From contig CALISV010000188.1 of NCBI GenBank assembly GCA_938041615.1, positions 1 through 8,295 on the forward strand: a DNA stretch of 8,295 bases, given 5' to 3'. Positions 1-6,311 of the stretch are shown here, one piece after another; the first letter of the stretch is position 1; each line of letters opens with the position of its first letter. Origin of the DNA: an uncultured Campylobacter sp. (lineage in GTDB: Bacteria > Campylobacterota > Campylobacteria > Campylobacterales > Campylobacteraceae). The notes under the pieces were generated by a model. The model did no database searches. It was given only the letters and a program-made list of their open reading frames with translations, and was not told the origin of the DNA. The position numbers and the translations under genes are program-made.

Positions 1-87
1 CTCGTCGGTAGTGACCGAGTAAAATTTAAATCCAACGAAGTATAGAGCAAAAAGACGAGCCGCTATTTCAGCGACTTTTCCGCCCAC
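1..87 (-). CDS. Possible start of the next gene after dxr (partial)
   Basis: On the minus strand an open frame of 29 codons starts at a GTG (85-87), inside the last codons of dxr, and leaves the window without a stop. The preceding in-frame stop is at 109-111, so no ATG start is possible and GTG is the only standard candidate in the visible stretch. The peptide begins MGGKVAEIAARLFALYF if GTG is read as Met. It has a hydrophobic stretch near residues 12-20 that could belong to a signal or membrane segment. There is only a weak purine-rich stretch upstream and no clear Shine-Dalgarno. A 25-base overlap with dxr would suit translational coupling in a cdsA-dxr-X operon. I do not recognise the protein. 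It could also be chance, with the true start of the next gene outside the window. Confidence 0.35.
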   Translation of the reverse strand, partial: MGGKVAEIAARLFALYFVGFKFYSVTTDE

Positions 88-1166
88 GCTCTCACTTCTA
101 AATCCACTTCAAATATCCCGCTCTCACTCTCTATCTTCTCGTTTTCAAACCTCTTTGCTGCGGCTAAAACCGTTCGCGAGATATCTAAAAATCCGCACTC
201 GCCGCGCAAAAATTTATACACGGCGACCTCGTTTGCAGCGTTGATAGCGACGCCAAGATCAGGGTTTTGCAAAGCTTGATCTTTTAGCGAAAAGATGGGA
301 TATTTTTTTAAATTTATCTCGCCGAATTTTATGTTTTCTAGAGTTTTTAGGTTTAAATTTGGCACGATTTGCACATCGGCGGCGTTCAAATTTAGCGCTC
401 CGTCCTCGCCCAAAATCGCATGTGCGATAGCTAAAATCATATCGGTTTTGGATAGATGCGCCGTAGTCGAGCCGTCGGCGAACTCCACCAGTGCGTGCAC
501 CGTGGACGTGCGCTCGATGAGCGCCTCGATATCCCGCACGCCGTAGAGCCAAAAGGCCTCCAACACCTCAAAAAGCTTGTTCGCCATCGTCGCGCTGTCG
601 ATCGTGATCTTTGCACCCATGCTCCAGTTGGGGTGCTTTAGCGCGTCTGCGGCGCGGGCGTCTTTTAGGGCTTTTAGCGGAGTTTTGTAAAAGGCGCCGC
701 CCGAGGCCGTGATGACGAGCCTAGCGACCGGGGTTTTGTTTGCGAGCAAGAATTTAAGCCCAAAATGCTCGCTATCTATCGGATTTATCGCGCTAGTGTT
801 TAAAAATTTGCCGCCCGCTACGAGGCTTTCTTTATTTGCAAGCGCTAGCTTTTTGCCTAGCTTTTGCGCGGCTAAGCTCGGAGCCAATCCAGCAAAGCCC
901 ACTAGAGAGTTTACGACGCGCTCGCTCTCGCACTCTTTTAGCATATCGCAGATGCCCTGTGCGCCGGCAAAAACGCGTTTGTGTTTTACGAATTTTGCAA
1001 ATTTAGGCTCGGCGATGCAGACGAATTTGGGCTTAAATTCGGCGATTTGCTCGTTTAAAAGCTCGTAGTTTGACGCGCAGCTCATCGCCTCGACGCTAAG
1101 GCCGAATTTGCGGGCTAGATTTAGGGTATTCGTCCCGATCGAGCCCGTCGAGCCCAGCACTACCAC
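63..1166 (-). CDS. dxr: 1-deoxy-D-xylulose 5-phosphate reductoisomerase
   Basis: This enzyme converts 1-deoxy-D-xylulose 5-phosphate to 2-C-methyl-D-erythritol 4-phosphate with NADPH, the committed step of the cytosolic MEP route to isoprenoids. The 367 residues look complete. The nucleotide-binding loop GSTGSIG is at residues 5-11, ALANKESLV at 108-116, and PIDSEH at 129-134 holds metal ligands Asp131 and Glu133. ITASGGAF (152-159), HPNWSMGAKITIDSATM (178-194) and INAANEVAV (308-316) follow. Glu200 in MANKLFE lines up with the third metal ligand, E. coli Glu231. The start is GTG at 1164-1166 because the family begins just before the GSTGSIG loop and no ATG precedes it. The gene overlaps cdsA by 7 bases and has no strong ribosome site of its own, so it is probably translated by coupling from the cdsA message. 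Confidence 0.97.
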   Translation of the reverse strand: MVVLGSTGSIGTNTLNLARKFGLSVEAMSCASNYELLNEQIAEFKPKFVCIAEPKFAKFVKHKRVFAGAQGICDMLKECESERVVNSLVGFAGLAPSLAAQKLGKKLALANKESLVAGGKFLNTSAINPIDSEHFGLKFLLANKTPVARLVITASGGAFYKTPLKALKDARAADALKHPNWSMGAKITIDSATMANKLFEVLEAFWLYGVRDIEALIERTSTVHALVEFADGSTTAHLSKTDMILAIAHAILGEDGALNLNAADVQIVPNLNLKTLENIKFGEINLKKYPIFSLKDQALQNPDLGVAINAANEVAVYKFLRGECGFLDISRTVLAAAKRFENEKIESESGIFEVDLEVRAWAEKSLK

Positions 1167-1891
1167 GATAGCGTCCAGAGCATCGCAGCAACGCCGAAAA
1201 GATAGCCATCGACACGGTCAAGCATACCGCCGTGGCCCGGTAGCAGCGTGCCGCTATCCTTGACGCCCGCGCGGCGCTTTAAGTAGCTCTCGAAAAGATC
1301 GCCCCAAACGCCGAAAGTCGCAACCAAAAACGCCGTGATGAGGCTATGCCAAAAGCTATCGGTCAGCACCCAGCCAAAGCCCGCGCCAAAGACCGTAGCC
1401 ACGGCGATACCGCCAGCCACGCCCTCCCAGGTTTTGTTCGGCGAGGTCTCGCTAAAGGCGTGTTTGCCGCAAAATTTGCCAACAAAAAACGCCCCGCTAT
1501 CGCACGCCACGACCGTTAAAATCAGCCACGCCAAGTAGCCCACGCCGTAGAGCGAATAAAGCATCCAGATGAGAAAAATCGGCGTCATCGGATACAAAAA
1601 CGGTAGCGCGGGCGTTAGATTTTCGCTCTTAAAATGCGCGAGAAAACTAACCACGAGCAAGACCGCTAAAATAGCGATAAATACGGGGTTTGAAAAGGGC
1701 GTGAGTAGGTAAAAAATAACCGCCACGAGCGCAAGGGAGCCGCCCTGCAGGCCGTAGAGCTTCTGCGCTTCGCCAAAAGCCGTGTAAAGCACGAAGCCTA
1801 AAATGGCAAAATTTAACAGATAACTATCGACGAAAAAGATGACCAAAACCGCCGCAAATAGCGCGACGCCGGTGATTATACGCGTTTTCAT
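1160..1891 (-). CDS. cdsA: Phosphatidate cytidylyltransferase (CDP-diacylglycerol synthase)
   Basis: This inner-membrane enzyme joins CTP and phosphatidic acid to give CDP-diacylglycerol, the precursor of phosphatidylethanolamine, phosphatidylglycerol and cardiolipin. The 243 residues are mostly hydrophobic, with several membrane segments from residue 6 on. The family signature is at 202-228: SYLKRR, then KDSGTLLPGHGG and DRVD, with the Lys-Asp and Asp-Arg-x-x-Asp residues intact. DSGAFFVGK (131-139) and SPNKTWEG (150-157) are also typical. I chose the ATG at 1889-1891 rather than an in-frame ATG 66 bases upstream. It is preceded by AAGGA at good spacing, it matches the usual family N-terminus (MKTRIITG), and the longer form would add a poor extension. 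A likely promoter lies just upstream. dxr follows with a 7-base overlap, a gene pair common in Campylobacter. Confidence 0.96.
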   Translation of the reverse strand: MKTRIITGVALFAAVLVIFFVDSYLLNFAILGFVLYTAFGEAQKLYGLQGGSLALVAVIFYLLTPFSNPVFIAILAVLLVVSFLAHFKSENLTPALPFLYPMTPIFLIWMLYSLYGVGYLAWLILTVVACDSGAFFVGKFCGKHAFSETSPNKTWEGVAGGIAVATVFGAGFGWVLTDSFWHSLITAFLVATFGVWGDLFESYLKRRAGVKDSGTLLPGHGGMLDRVDGYLFGVAAMLWTLSW

Positions 1892-1914
1892 GATTTTTCC
1901 TTTTTTGAGTAATA

Positions 1915-1920
1915 ATTGTA
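1915..1920 (-). promoter_or_regulatory. Likely -10 element for cdsA-dxr
   Basis: On the minus strand TACAAT (5 of 6 matches to TATAAT) lies 23 bases upstream of the cdsA ATG, within an AT-rich TTTTATACAATTATT context. No good -35 is visible, which is usual for the Campylobacter vegetative sigma factor. The implied leader is about 15-20 bases and carries the AAGGA ribosome site at about 1899-1903. With the long gap to the next upstream gene, this suggests cdsA-dxr is its own transcription unit. Confidence 0.45.
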
Positions 1921-2164
1921 TAAAATTTTCGCTTAAAAGCGCCGAAATTTGAGGCAAATTTGCGTTTGCTGGCTTGTTTTATACGGCGGTTAAATTTGAT
2001 AATTTATTTTTGATTGAAACGGGGTGGCAAATTTGACGATTTTTGCTAAATTTTGCCGAGCGCGGCGGCAAACTTGGCATAAATTTGACAACCTGTGCCA
2101 AATTTTACGCTTGCTAAAAACGGTGTATCAAATTTAAAATCAGATAAAATTTGCTCCGCGCCCT

Positions 2165-2210
2165 CAAATGCGGGCGGCGAAAACTAACGCTCCGCGCGTT
2201 CGCGCATTTG
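2165..2210. repeat. Inverted repeat in a GC-rich patch
   Basis: CAAATGCG at 2165-2172 is the exact reverse complement of CGCATTTG at 2203-2210, separated by 30 bases. Inside the right part, GCGCG (2194-2198) and CGCGC (2201-2205) form a second, tight perfect inverted repeat with a TT between them. The patch is GC-rich while the flanks are AT-rich. It has no T-tract typical of a terminator on either side. It could be an intergenic dispersed repeat or part of a structured RNA. Both are guesses. Confidence 0.55.
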
Positions 2211-2340
2211 GCTGCTATGCACCGCTTTCCCGCGGCGGCTATCCTCGGACGCTAAATTTACACCCGAAACGAGCCGATTTATTACGCTTTAAATTTTACG
2301 TTCGCGATATTAAAAAGATGAAAGCTCAAAATTTAGGCCG

Positions 2341-2363
2341 AAAACGGATCAAATTTAAGTCCG
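2341..2363 (-). terminator. Weak possible terminator after the acidic-protein gene
   Basis: Read on the minus strand, a four-base stem CGGA/TCCG (2360-2363 with 2345-2348) closes an 11-base AT-rich loop and is followed by TTTT (2341-2344). It begins 5 bases after the stop codon of the 120-residue gene. The stem is too short to be persuasive. It is listed because nothing better is visible there. Confidence 0.2.
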
Positions 2364-2368
2364 CAAGC

Positions 2369-2731
2369 TTAAATTTTAAGATCAAGGTGCTGAAATACGG
2401 GCGACGCCTGCGGGAAATCGTTAGCCGCGACGTGCTCCTCGGAGTTTTCTTCGTCCTCGTTCTCGGAGTCTGCGTTTTCGCCGTTTTGCTCCGAGGCGAG
2501 CTTGCCCTGCTCCTGCCTGCCTTTTTGCTTTTCGTGCTCGTTTTGGGGGTCGATTTTGTAGGTTTCCTCGGTCGGTCGCACCTCGGAGACCTCTTGTTTC
2601 TCGTCGCTTGCCAGCGATGCGGCGGCGATATTTTGCAGGTCGAATCTATTTTGGACGTCGGCGACCTTGTTTGAGACCATATTTACGTTTTGATTGATAA
2701 AAATCGTGTTGCCAAGGGGTGTTACAGCCAT
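2369..2731 (-). CDS. Small acidic protein of unknown function, Campylobacter type
   Basis: This protein of 120 residues has no enzyme motif. It begins MAVTPLGNTIFINQN, followed by a segment rich in Asn, Val and Gln. The middle (about residues 43-103) is a highly charged, Glu/Lys/Gln/Asn-rich low-complexity stretch likely to be disordered or helical. The protein ends in a short apolar tail, FQHLDLKI. There is no signal peptide, membrane segment or cysteine. The start is well supported: AGGAGG lies five bases before the ATG. It is 14 bases downstream of the NFACT gene and probably co-transcribed with it. From memory, C. jejuni has a comparable small 'coiled-coil' gene between its NFACT and cdsA genes, so the position looks conserved. 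The function is unknown. Confidence 0.85.
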   Translation of the reverse strand: MAVTPLGNTIFINQNVNMVSNKVADVQNRFDLQNIAAASLASDEKQEVSEVRPTEETYKIDPQNEHEKQKGRQEQGKLASEQNGENADSENEDEENSEEHVAANDFPQASPVFQHLDLKI

Positions 2732-2743
2732 TTTCGCCTCCTG
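2732..2743 (-). promoter_or_regulatory. Strong ribosome binding site of the acidic-protein gene
   Basis: On the minus strand the sequence CAGGAGGCGAAA directly precedes the ATG at 2729-2731. A full AGGAGG sits five bases from the start. This is the strongest Shine-Dalgarno match in the window. It lies within the 14 bases between the NFACT stop codon and this start, so it decides the start codon and suggests the small protein is made more abundantly than its upstream partner. Confidence 0.75.
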
Positions 2744-2745
2744 TT

Positions 2746-4065
2746 TTAGTCGTGCTTTGTTACTAATATCGTCTTAAAATTAATATAATTTACATTTGCG
2801 CCGCTCGTAATTTTGACGTTGTTACGTTTGGTAAAATCAACCTCGTACGTCCCGCCGCCTTTGACGCTAAAATTCACGCAAATTTTCGCCGCAAATCTCA
2901 AAATTTCCTCGCTGGGAGCGCTTTTTGCGGTTTTGATTATGACGTGCGCGGACGGCAGGTCTTTTAGGTGCATCCAGACGTCGTCTTTTTTCGAGTTTTT
3001 TAGCAGCCAGATATTGCCCTTTTCGTTGCGTCCGATGCTGATTTTATAGCCCTCGATATAAAAATCCTCGACGTTTTGATTTTGCTCTTTTTGCTTTACG
3101 GCGCGGACTTTTTTAGGCGCTAGGATCTCTAGCTCTTCGGCGCTTTTTGCTTCATTTACGAGCGTTTGTAAATTTGATAAAAACTCCAGCTTTTCGGTCA
3201 AATTTTGCCGCTCGATGATTAGACCCGCCGCCTTTTGCTTTAGCCTTTTTGCTTTGGCAAACATCGCGTTTGCGGCGATTTTGGGGCTATCATCCAGCAC
3301 AAGCCGCACCTCGCCTCGCTCGAAATCATTTAGCGTTACCTCGCGCTCGTAGTCCCTTAACGCGTGTAAATTTGATAGAATAAGCCCCGCGTTTTTGCTT
3401 AAAATTTCGCTCTGCGCATTTAGATCCGCTTCGTTTTCAAGGCCCGATAAAATCTCGCTTAAATTTTGCATTTTTCGCTCTATCGCGGCAGATTTTACGG
3501 CGCGCAGATTTTCTAGCTTTGCGTTATTTACCCGCTTAAATTCCTCGCTAAAATACCGCGCAAAATCCGTTATCGGCGGCGTCTGGCGCTCTTTTATCGC
3601 AGCAGGCGGTAGCTCAAGCAGCTCGCGCCCCGGTTTTATCACGCGAAAATTATTATCTATATGGCGCAAAGCCTCGACGATGACGCCCTTTTCGTCCGTG
3701 ATGATCGCGTTGGTAAAGCGCCCCGTAAACTCCAAAAATAGGCTCGAGGCGAGGCTCTTATACGAGCCTTGGAATTCGCACTCCAGCTTTAAAATTCTAT
3801 TTCCCTCGGGCACGCTTAAATTTAAAATTTTAGCCCCCCAGAACCTCTTTTTAAGCGCGACGTCAAAGGGCGCTTTGTACTCTTTTACGTTTAAAAAATC
3901 AGGATTTGCGTAGATCGCGGAGTCGGCCTTGCTGAGATCAAAAAACAGCCCGAGCTCGCCGTCAAATTCTATAAATATCGCCATATCGCCCGCGCGTCTG
4001 ATTGCGGTTATTTTTTTAAATTTGCCTAAAAAAGATTGTATTTGTTTTAAATTTGCGTATTTCAT
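2746..4065 (-). CDS. NFACT family protein (RqcH/FbpA-like)
   Basis: NFACT proteins bind the stalled 50S subunit with its peptidyl-tRNA. The bacterial member RqcH recruits tRNA-Ala so that C-terminal alanine tails mark the chain for degradation. Older annotations call them fibronectin-binding proteins. The 439 residues include an N-terminal NFACT-N region with FTGRFTNAIITD (113-124), a linker containing LDDSPKIAANAMFAKAKRLK (257-276), a predicted coiled coil at about 265-325, and a C-terminal NFACT-R domain. The last contains GYKISIGRNEKGN (339-351) and DVWMHLKDLPSAHVII (362-377). It is shorter than Firmicutes RqcH (about 570 residues), which I believe is normal for Campylobacterota. The N-terminus MKYANLKQIQSFL fits the family. 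It heads the minus-strand cluster and is divergent from the TonB receptor. Whether it makes alanine tails cannot be told from sequence alone. Confidence 0.9.
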   Translation of the reverse strand: MKYANLKQIQSFLGKFKKITAIRRAGDMAIFIEFDGELGLFFDLSKADSAIYANPDFLNVKEYKAPFDVALKKRFWGAKILNLSVPEGNRILKLECEFQGSYKSLASSLFLEFTGRFTNAIITDEKGVIVEALRHIDNNFRVIKPGRELLELPPAAIKERQTPPITDFARYFSEEFKRVNNAKLENLRAVKSAAIERKMQNLSEILSGLENEADLNAQSEILSKNAGLILSNLHALRDYEREVTLNDFERGEVRLVLDDSPKIAANAMFAKAKRLKQKAAGLIIERQNLTEKLEFLSNLQTLVNEAKSAEELEILAPKKVRAVKQKEQNQNVEDFYIEGYKISIGRNEKGNIWLLKNSKKDDVWMHLKDLPSAHVIIKTAKSAPSEEILRFAAKICVNFSVKGGGTYEVDFTKRNNVKITSGANVNYINFKTILVTKHD

Positions 4066-4072
4066 AGCCGAA

Positions 4073-4078
4073 ATTATA
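4073..4078 (-). promoter_or_regulatory. -10 element of the NFACT gene, very close to its ATG
   Basis: On the minus strand a perfect TATAAT lies in the context TTTTAGGCTATAATTTC. Only seven bases separate it from the ATG at 4063-4065. Transcription starting at the usual distance would begin at or right next to the start codon. No Shine-Dalgarno is visible between the element and the ATG. Both facts fit a leaderless or near-leaderless message. Confidence 0.55.
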
Positions 4079-4114
4079 GCCTAAAATCGGGCCGAATTTT
4101 AAGCGCAAGAATAA

Positions 4115-4120
4115 TATAAT
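4115..4120 (+). promoter_or_regulatory. -10 element of the TonB receptor gene
   Basis: A perfect TATAAT lies 31 bases upstream of the receptor ATG. The implied leader of about 25 bases holds GGAG at 4139-4142, nine bases before the ATG at 4152. There is no clear -35, as expected in Campylobacter. Overlapping near-copies (AATAAT just upstream, GATAAT just downstream) make the exact hexamer uncertain. Confidence 0.5.
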
Positions 4121-4133
4121 GATAATGCATTTT
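4115..4133 (+). promoter_or_regulatory. Candidate Fur box over the receptor promoter
   Basis: The 19 bases starting at 4115 match 13 of 19 positions of the classical Fur consensus GATAATGATAATCATTATC. Eleven of the twelve bases in the first two hexamers match (TATAATGATAAT), and the third hexamer is degenerate. The site covers the likely -10 and start point, so bound Fur-Fe(II) would block transcription. This fits an iron-uptake receptor. Part of the match comes from general AT-richness. Confidence 0.5.
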
Positions 4134-4151
4134 AAAACGGAGAAAAAATAA

Positions 4152-6272
4152 ATGAACAAATTTAGCCTAAGTTTAGCGGCCTCGTCGCTGCTTTTAACTC
4201 AAATTTTCGCTGCCGACGTAGCGCTGCAAGGCGTCGAGGTTAGCGAGAGTGCGGATGATGGATACCGCGCTAAAACCAGCGAAGTAGGCAAAACAAATAC
4301 GCCTATTTTAGAGATCCCGCAGACGGTAAACGTCGTAACCCAGCAGCAGTTAAAAGATAAAAAACCCGAGACTCTAGCCGAGAGCCTTCAAAACGTGAGC
4401 GGAGTTAGCTACGGAAACACCACGGGCGGTATCTTTGACTCGATCATAAAAAGAGGCTTTGGCGGCGGACGCGACGGCTCGATCATGCGAAACGGCGTAC
4501 CGGCTAGCGTCATGCATAGCTTTAACAAAACCGTAGAAAGCGTCGAGGTGCTAAAAGGCCCCGCTAGCTTGCTATACGGCGCGCAAGAGCCCGGCGGCAT
4601 CATAAATATGGTCACTAAAAAGCCAAAATACGACTTCTCAAACGAAATTTGGGCCGGTATCGGCAACCGCAACTACTGGAACGCGGGCTTTGACACCACG
4701 GGACCGATCGCGGATAGCGGCTTTGCGTATAGATTTATATTTGACGCCATGCAAAAAGACTACTGGAGGGAGTTTGGCGAATATAAAAACGTCCTCTTTG
4801 CGCCTTCGCTCTCGTATAAAGGCGATGATTACCGCATAAATTTAGCCTATACGCACACGCGCTCGACCGATCCGATCGACCGCGGTATGTATCTGGTGCC
4901 AAGCACGGGCAAGCTACTGCCGATAGATAAGAAAAGACGCCTTGACGAGCCGTTTAACAAACTAAAAACCAGACTCGACGCGGTGGACGTAAATTTTGAA
5001 AAAAATATCGGCGAGGACTGGCTACTGCGCGGCGCTTACGCGTATTCGCGCTCCAAGCACGAGTACGGTCACATCAGGCTAATGAACGTAAATTTAAACA
5101 CCGGCGTTGCAGCTAGACGAAACGAGGCGTATGACGGATTTATCCACCGCACGCACGCAGGCTCGCTCACGCTAAACGGTTACGTGCAAACGGGCGAGAT
5201 AGAGCATAACTTGCTCTTTGGTATCGACGCAAAGGAGTACTACCGCTACCGACCGGGCGGCCTAAGAGACACGGGCGCCCACCTAAACATCAATATCTAT
5301 AATCCAATCTACGGCAGAGTCGGGTTGCCGACGGTAAGGGAGCCAGGTATCCAGTATCAAAAGCTAAGAACGATCGGATTTTACGCGCAAGATAGTATAA
5401 ATTTGACCCAAAATTTGATCTATTCTTTAGGCGTTAGATACGAATACTACGACCAAGTCGCGCGCGGCACGACTAGCGGTCCAAACACAACCGACCAGCA
5501 AGACGGCAAATTTACGTGGCAGACGGGGCTTTTATACCTGCTAACGCCCGAGTGGTCGGTTTACGCCAATTACGCGCAAAGCTTTAGCCCGCAAATGGCG
5601 ATCAGCGGCGACGACATCGGCGACATAAAGCCCGAAGAAGGCAAAAGTATAGAGCTGGGAACTAAATTTCAAAACGATAGCATAACGGCTAGCGCGGCGG
5701 TCTTTAACATCGATAAGAAAAACATCATGCGCACCGTAAATAGCGTTAGTACTCCCGTGGGCGAGGCGCGCTCGAGAGGATTTGAGTTTGACTTTAACGG
5801 CCGCGTGACGCAAGGACTAAGCGTGGGCGCTAGCTACGCATACACTAAAACCGAGGTGCGAAAAGATAGCGGCGCGTTTGCCGTGCTAGTAGGCAAACCG
5901 CTAGAAGCTACGCCAAAGCACCAAGCCAGCCTCTTTGCTAACTACGACTTTAGCCACCTAGGCGCAAAAGGCCTAAGGATCGGCGGCGGAGCGAGGTATT
6001 TTGGCTCATGGTACACCTACTATATGAGGACGAATCTACCGGCCGTGCCTGCGGGAACGGGCTTTAAGATGGACGACGCGGTCGTTTACGACGCATTTAT
6101 CAGCTACGATACCAAGATCGCGGGCTACGAGACGAATTTCTCGTTTAACGTCAAAAACTTGACCGACAAGCTCTACTATACGTCCTCATCGACGGGTACG
6201 CAGGCTAATATCATACCGATACAGCCGGGGTATGCGAGGCAGTTTATGCTGACTGCTAGCGTTAAATTTTAA
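4152..6272 (+). CDS. TonB-dependent siderophore receptor
   Basis: This is an outer-membrane, TonB-gated receptor, most likely for a ferric siderophore. The 706 residues start with a signal peptide MNKFSLSLAASSLLLTQIFA, probably cut after Ala20. A short TonB-box-like stretch (GVEVSES, 27-33) follows. The plug covers about residues 50-155: EIPQTVNVVTQQQL, LAESLQNVSGV, then VEVLKGPASLLYG and GGIINMVTKKP. The rest is a 22-strand barrel with typical late motifs: NYAQSFSP (473-480), KPEEGKSIELGTKF (493-506), NLTDKLYY (669-676), and a final outer-membrane strand ending in Phe706 (SVKF). There is no cysteine. The type is the ferrichrome/pyoverdine-like siderophore family, but the ligand cannot be named. 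No transporter, TonB or siderophore genes are adjacent. Start and stop are clear. A Fur-box-like promoter suggests induction under iron limitation. Confidence 0.95.
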   Translation: MNKFSLSLAASSLLLTQIFAADVALQGVEVSESADDGYRAKTSEVGKTNTPILEIPQTVNVVTQQQLKDKKPETLAESLQNVSGVSYGNTTGGIFDSIIKRGFGGGRDGSIMRNGVPASVMHSFNKTVESVEVLKGPASLLYGAQEPGGIINMVTKKPKYDFSNEIWAGIGNRNYWNAGFDTTGPIADSGFAYRFIFDAMQKDYWREFGEYKNVLFAPSLSYKGDDYRINLAYTHTRSTDPIDRGMYLVPSTGKLLPIDKKRRLDEPFNKLKTRLDAVDVNFEKNIGEDWLLRGAYAYSRSKHEYGHIRLMNVNLNTGVAARRNEAYDGFIHRTHAGSLTLNGYVQTGEIEHNLLFGIDAKEYYRYRPGGLRDTGAHLNINIYNPIYGRVGLPTVREPGIQYQKLRTIGFYAQDSINLTQNLIYSLGVRYEYYDQVARGTTSGPNTTDQQDGKFTWQTGLLYLLTPEWSVYANYAQSFSPQMAISGDDIGDIKPEEGKSIELGTKFQNDSITASAAVFNIDKKNIMRTVNSVSTPVGEARSRGFEFDFNGRVTQGLSVGASYAYTKTEVRKDSGAFAVLVGKPLEATPKHQASLFANYDFSHLGAKGLRIGGGARYFGSWYTYYMRTNLPAVPAGTGFKMDDAVVYDAFISYDTKIAGYETNFSFNVKNLTDKLYYTSSSTGTQANIIPIQPGYARQFMLTASVKF

Positions 6273-6279
6273 AATTTAA
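6262..6279. repeat. 18-base perfect palindrome across the receptor stop codon
   Basis: TTAAATTTTAAAATTTAA reads the same on both strands and spans the last codons and TAA (6270-6272) of the receptor gene. It contains only A and T, so a hairpin would be weak. It might serve as part of the transcript end, or be chance in AAATTT-rich DNA. Confidence 0.6.
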
Positions 6280-6311
6280 GCGGCTTGTCTTTTCTCGCTA
6301 TACGGCGTTGA

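Larger units (their letters stand above)
1892..2368. other. 477-base non-coding gap with AAATTT runs and inverted repeats
   Basis: No convincing gene lies between cdsA and the small acidic-protein gene. The cdsA-proximal part (1923-2152) holds ten copies of the palindromic hexamer AAATTT. Inverted repeats include GGCAAATTT at 2026-2034 against AAATTTTGCC at 2048-2057 (one bulged base), and TTGGCA at 2074-2079 against TGCCAA at 2096-2101. From about 2155 to 2245 the composition changes sharply to GC-rich, with a further hairpin described separately. The end next to cdsA holds its promoter. The rest has no function I can assign. Confidence 0.7.

Noticed and set aside
709..1068. 119-codon plus-strand frame opposite dxr
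   Set aside because: It is antisense to the core motifs of dxr, has no ribosome site, and has a skewed composition typical of a shadow frame.
1892..1957. Longer cdsA start at 1957, adding 22 residues
   Set aside because: The extension has no family resemblance and would cover the TACAAT promoter element and the AAGGA site. The ATG at 1891 has the proper ribosome site.
1923..2152. CRISPR-like array from the repeated AAATTT words
   Set aside because: The repeats are only about six to nine bases, with irregular spacing and no constant repeat-spacer length.
2168..2674. 168-codon open frame on the plus strand across the acidic-protein gene
   Set aside because: It has no ribosome site. Its second half is the complement of an acidic coding region, which gives a false run of Leu/Val/Phe. 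The minus-strand gene has AGGAGG and a better protein.
3395..3913. 172-codon plus-strand frame opposite the NFACT gene
   Set aside because: It is Ser/Arg/Phe-rich, as expected for the complement of Lys/Glu/Ala codons. No start signal or recognisable motif is present.
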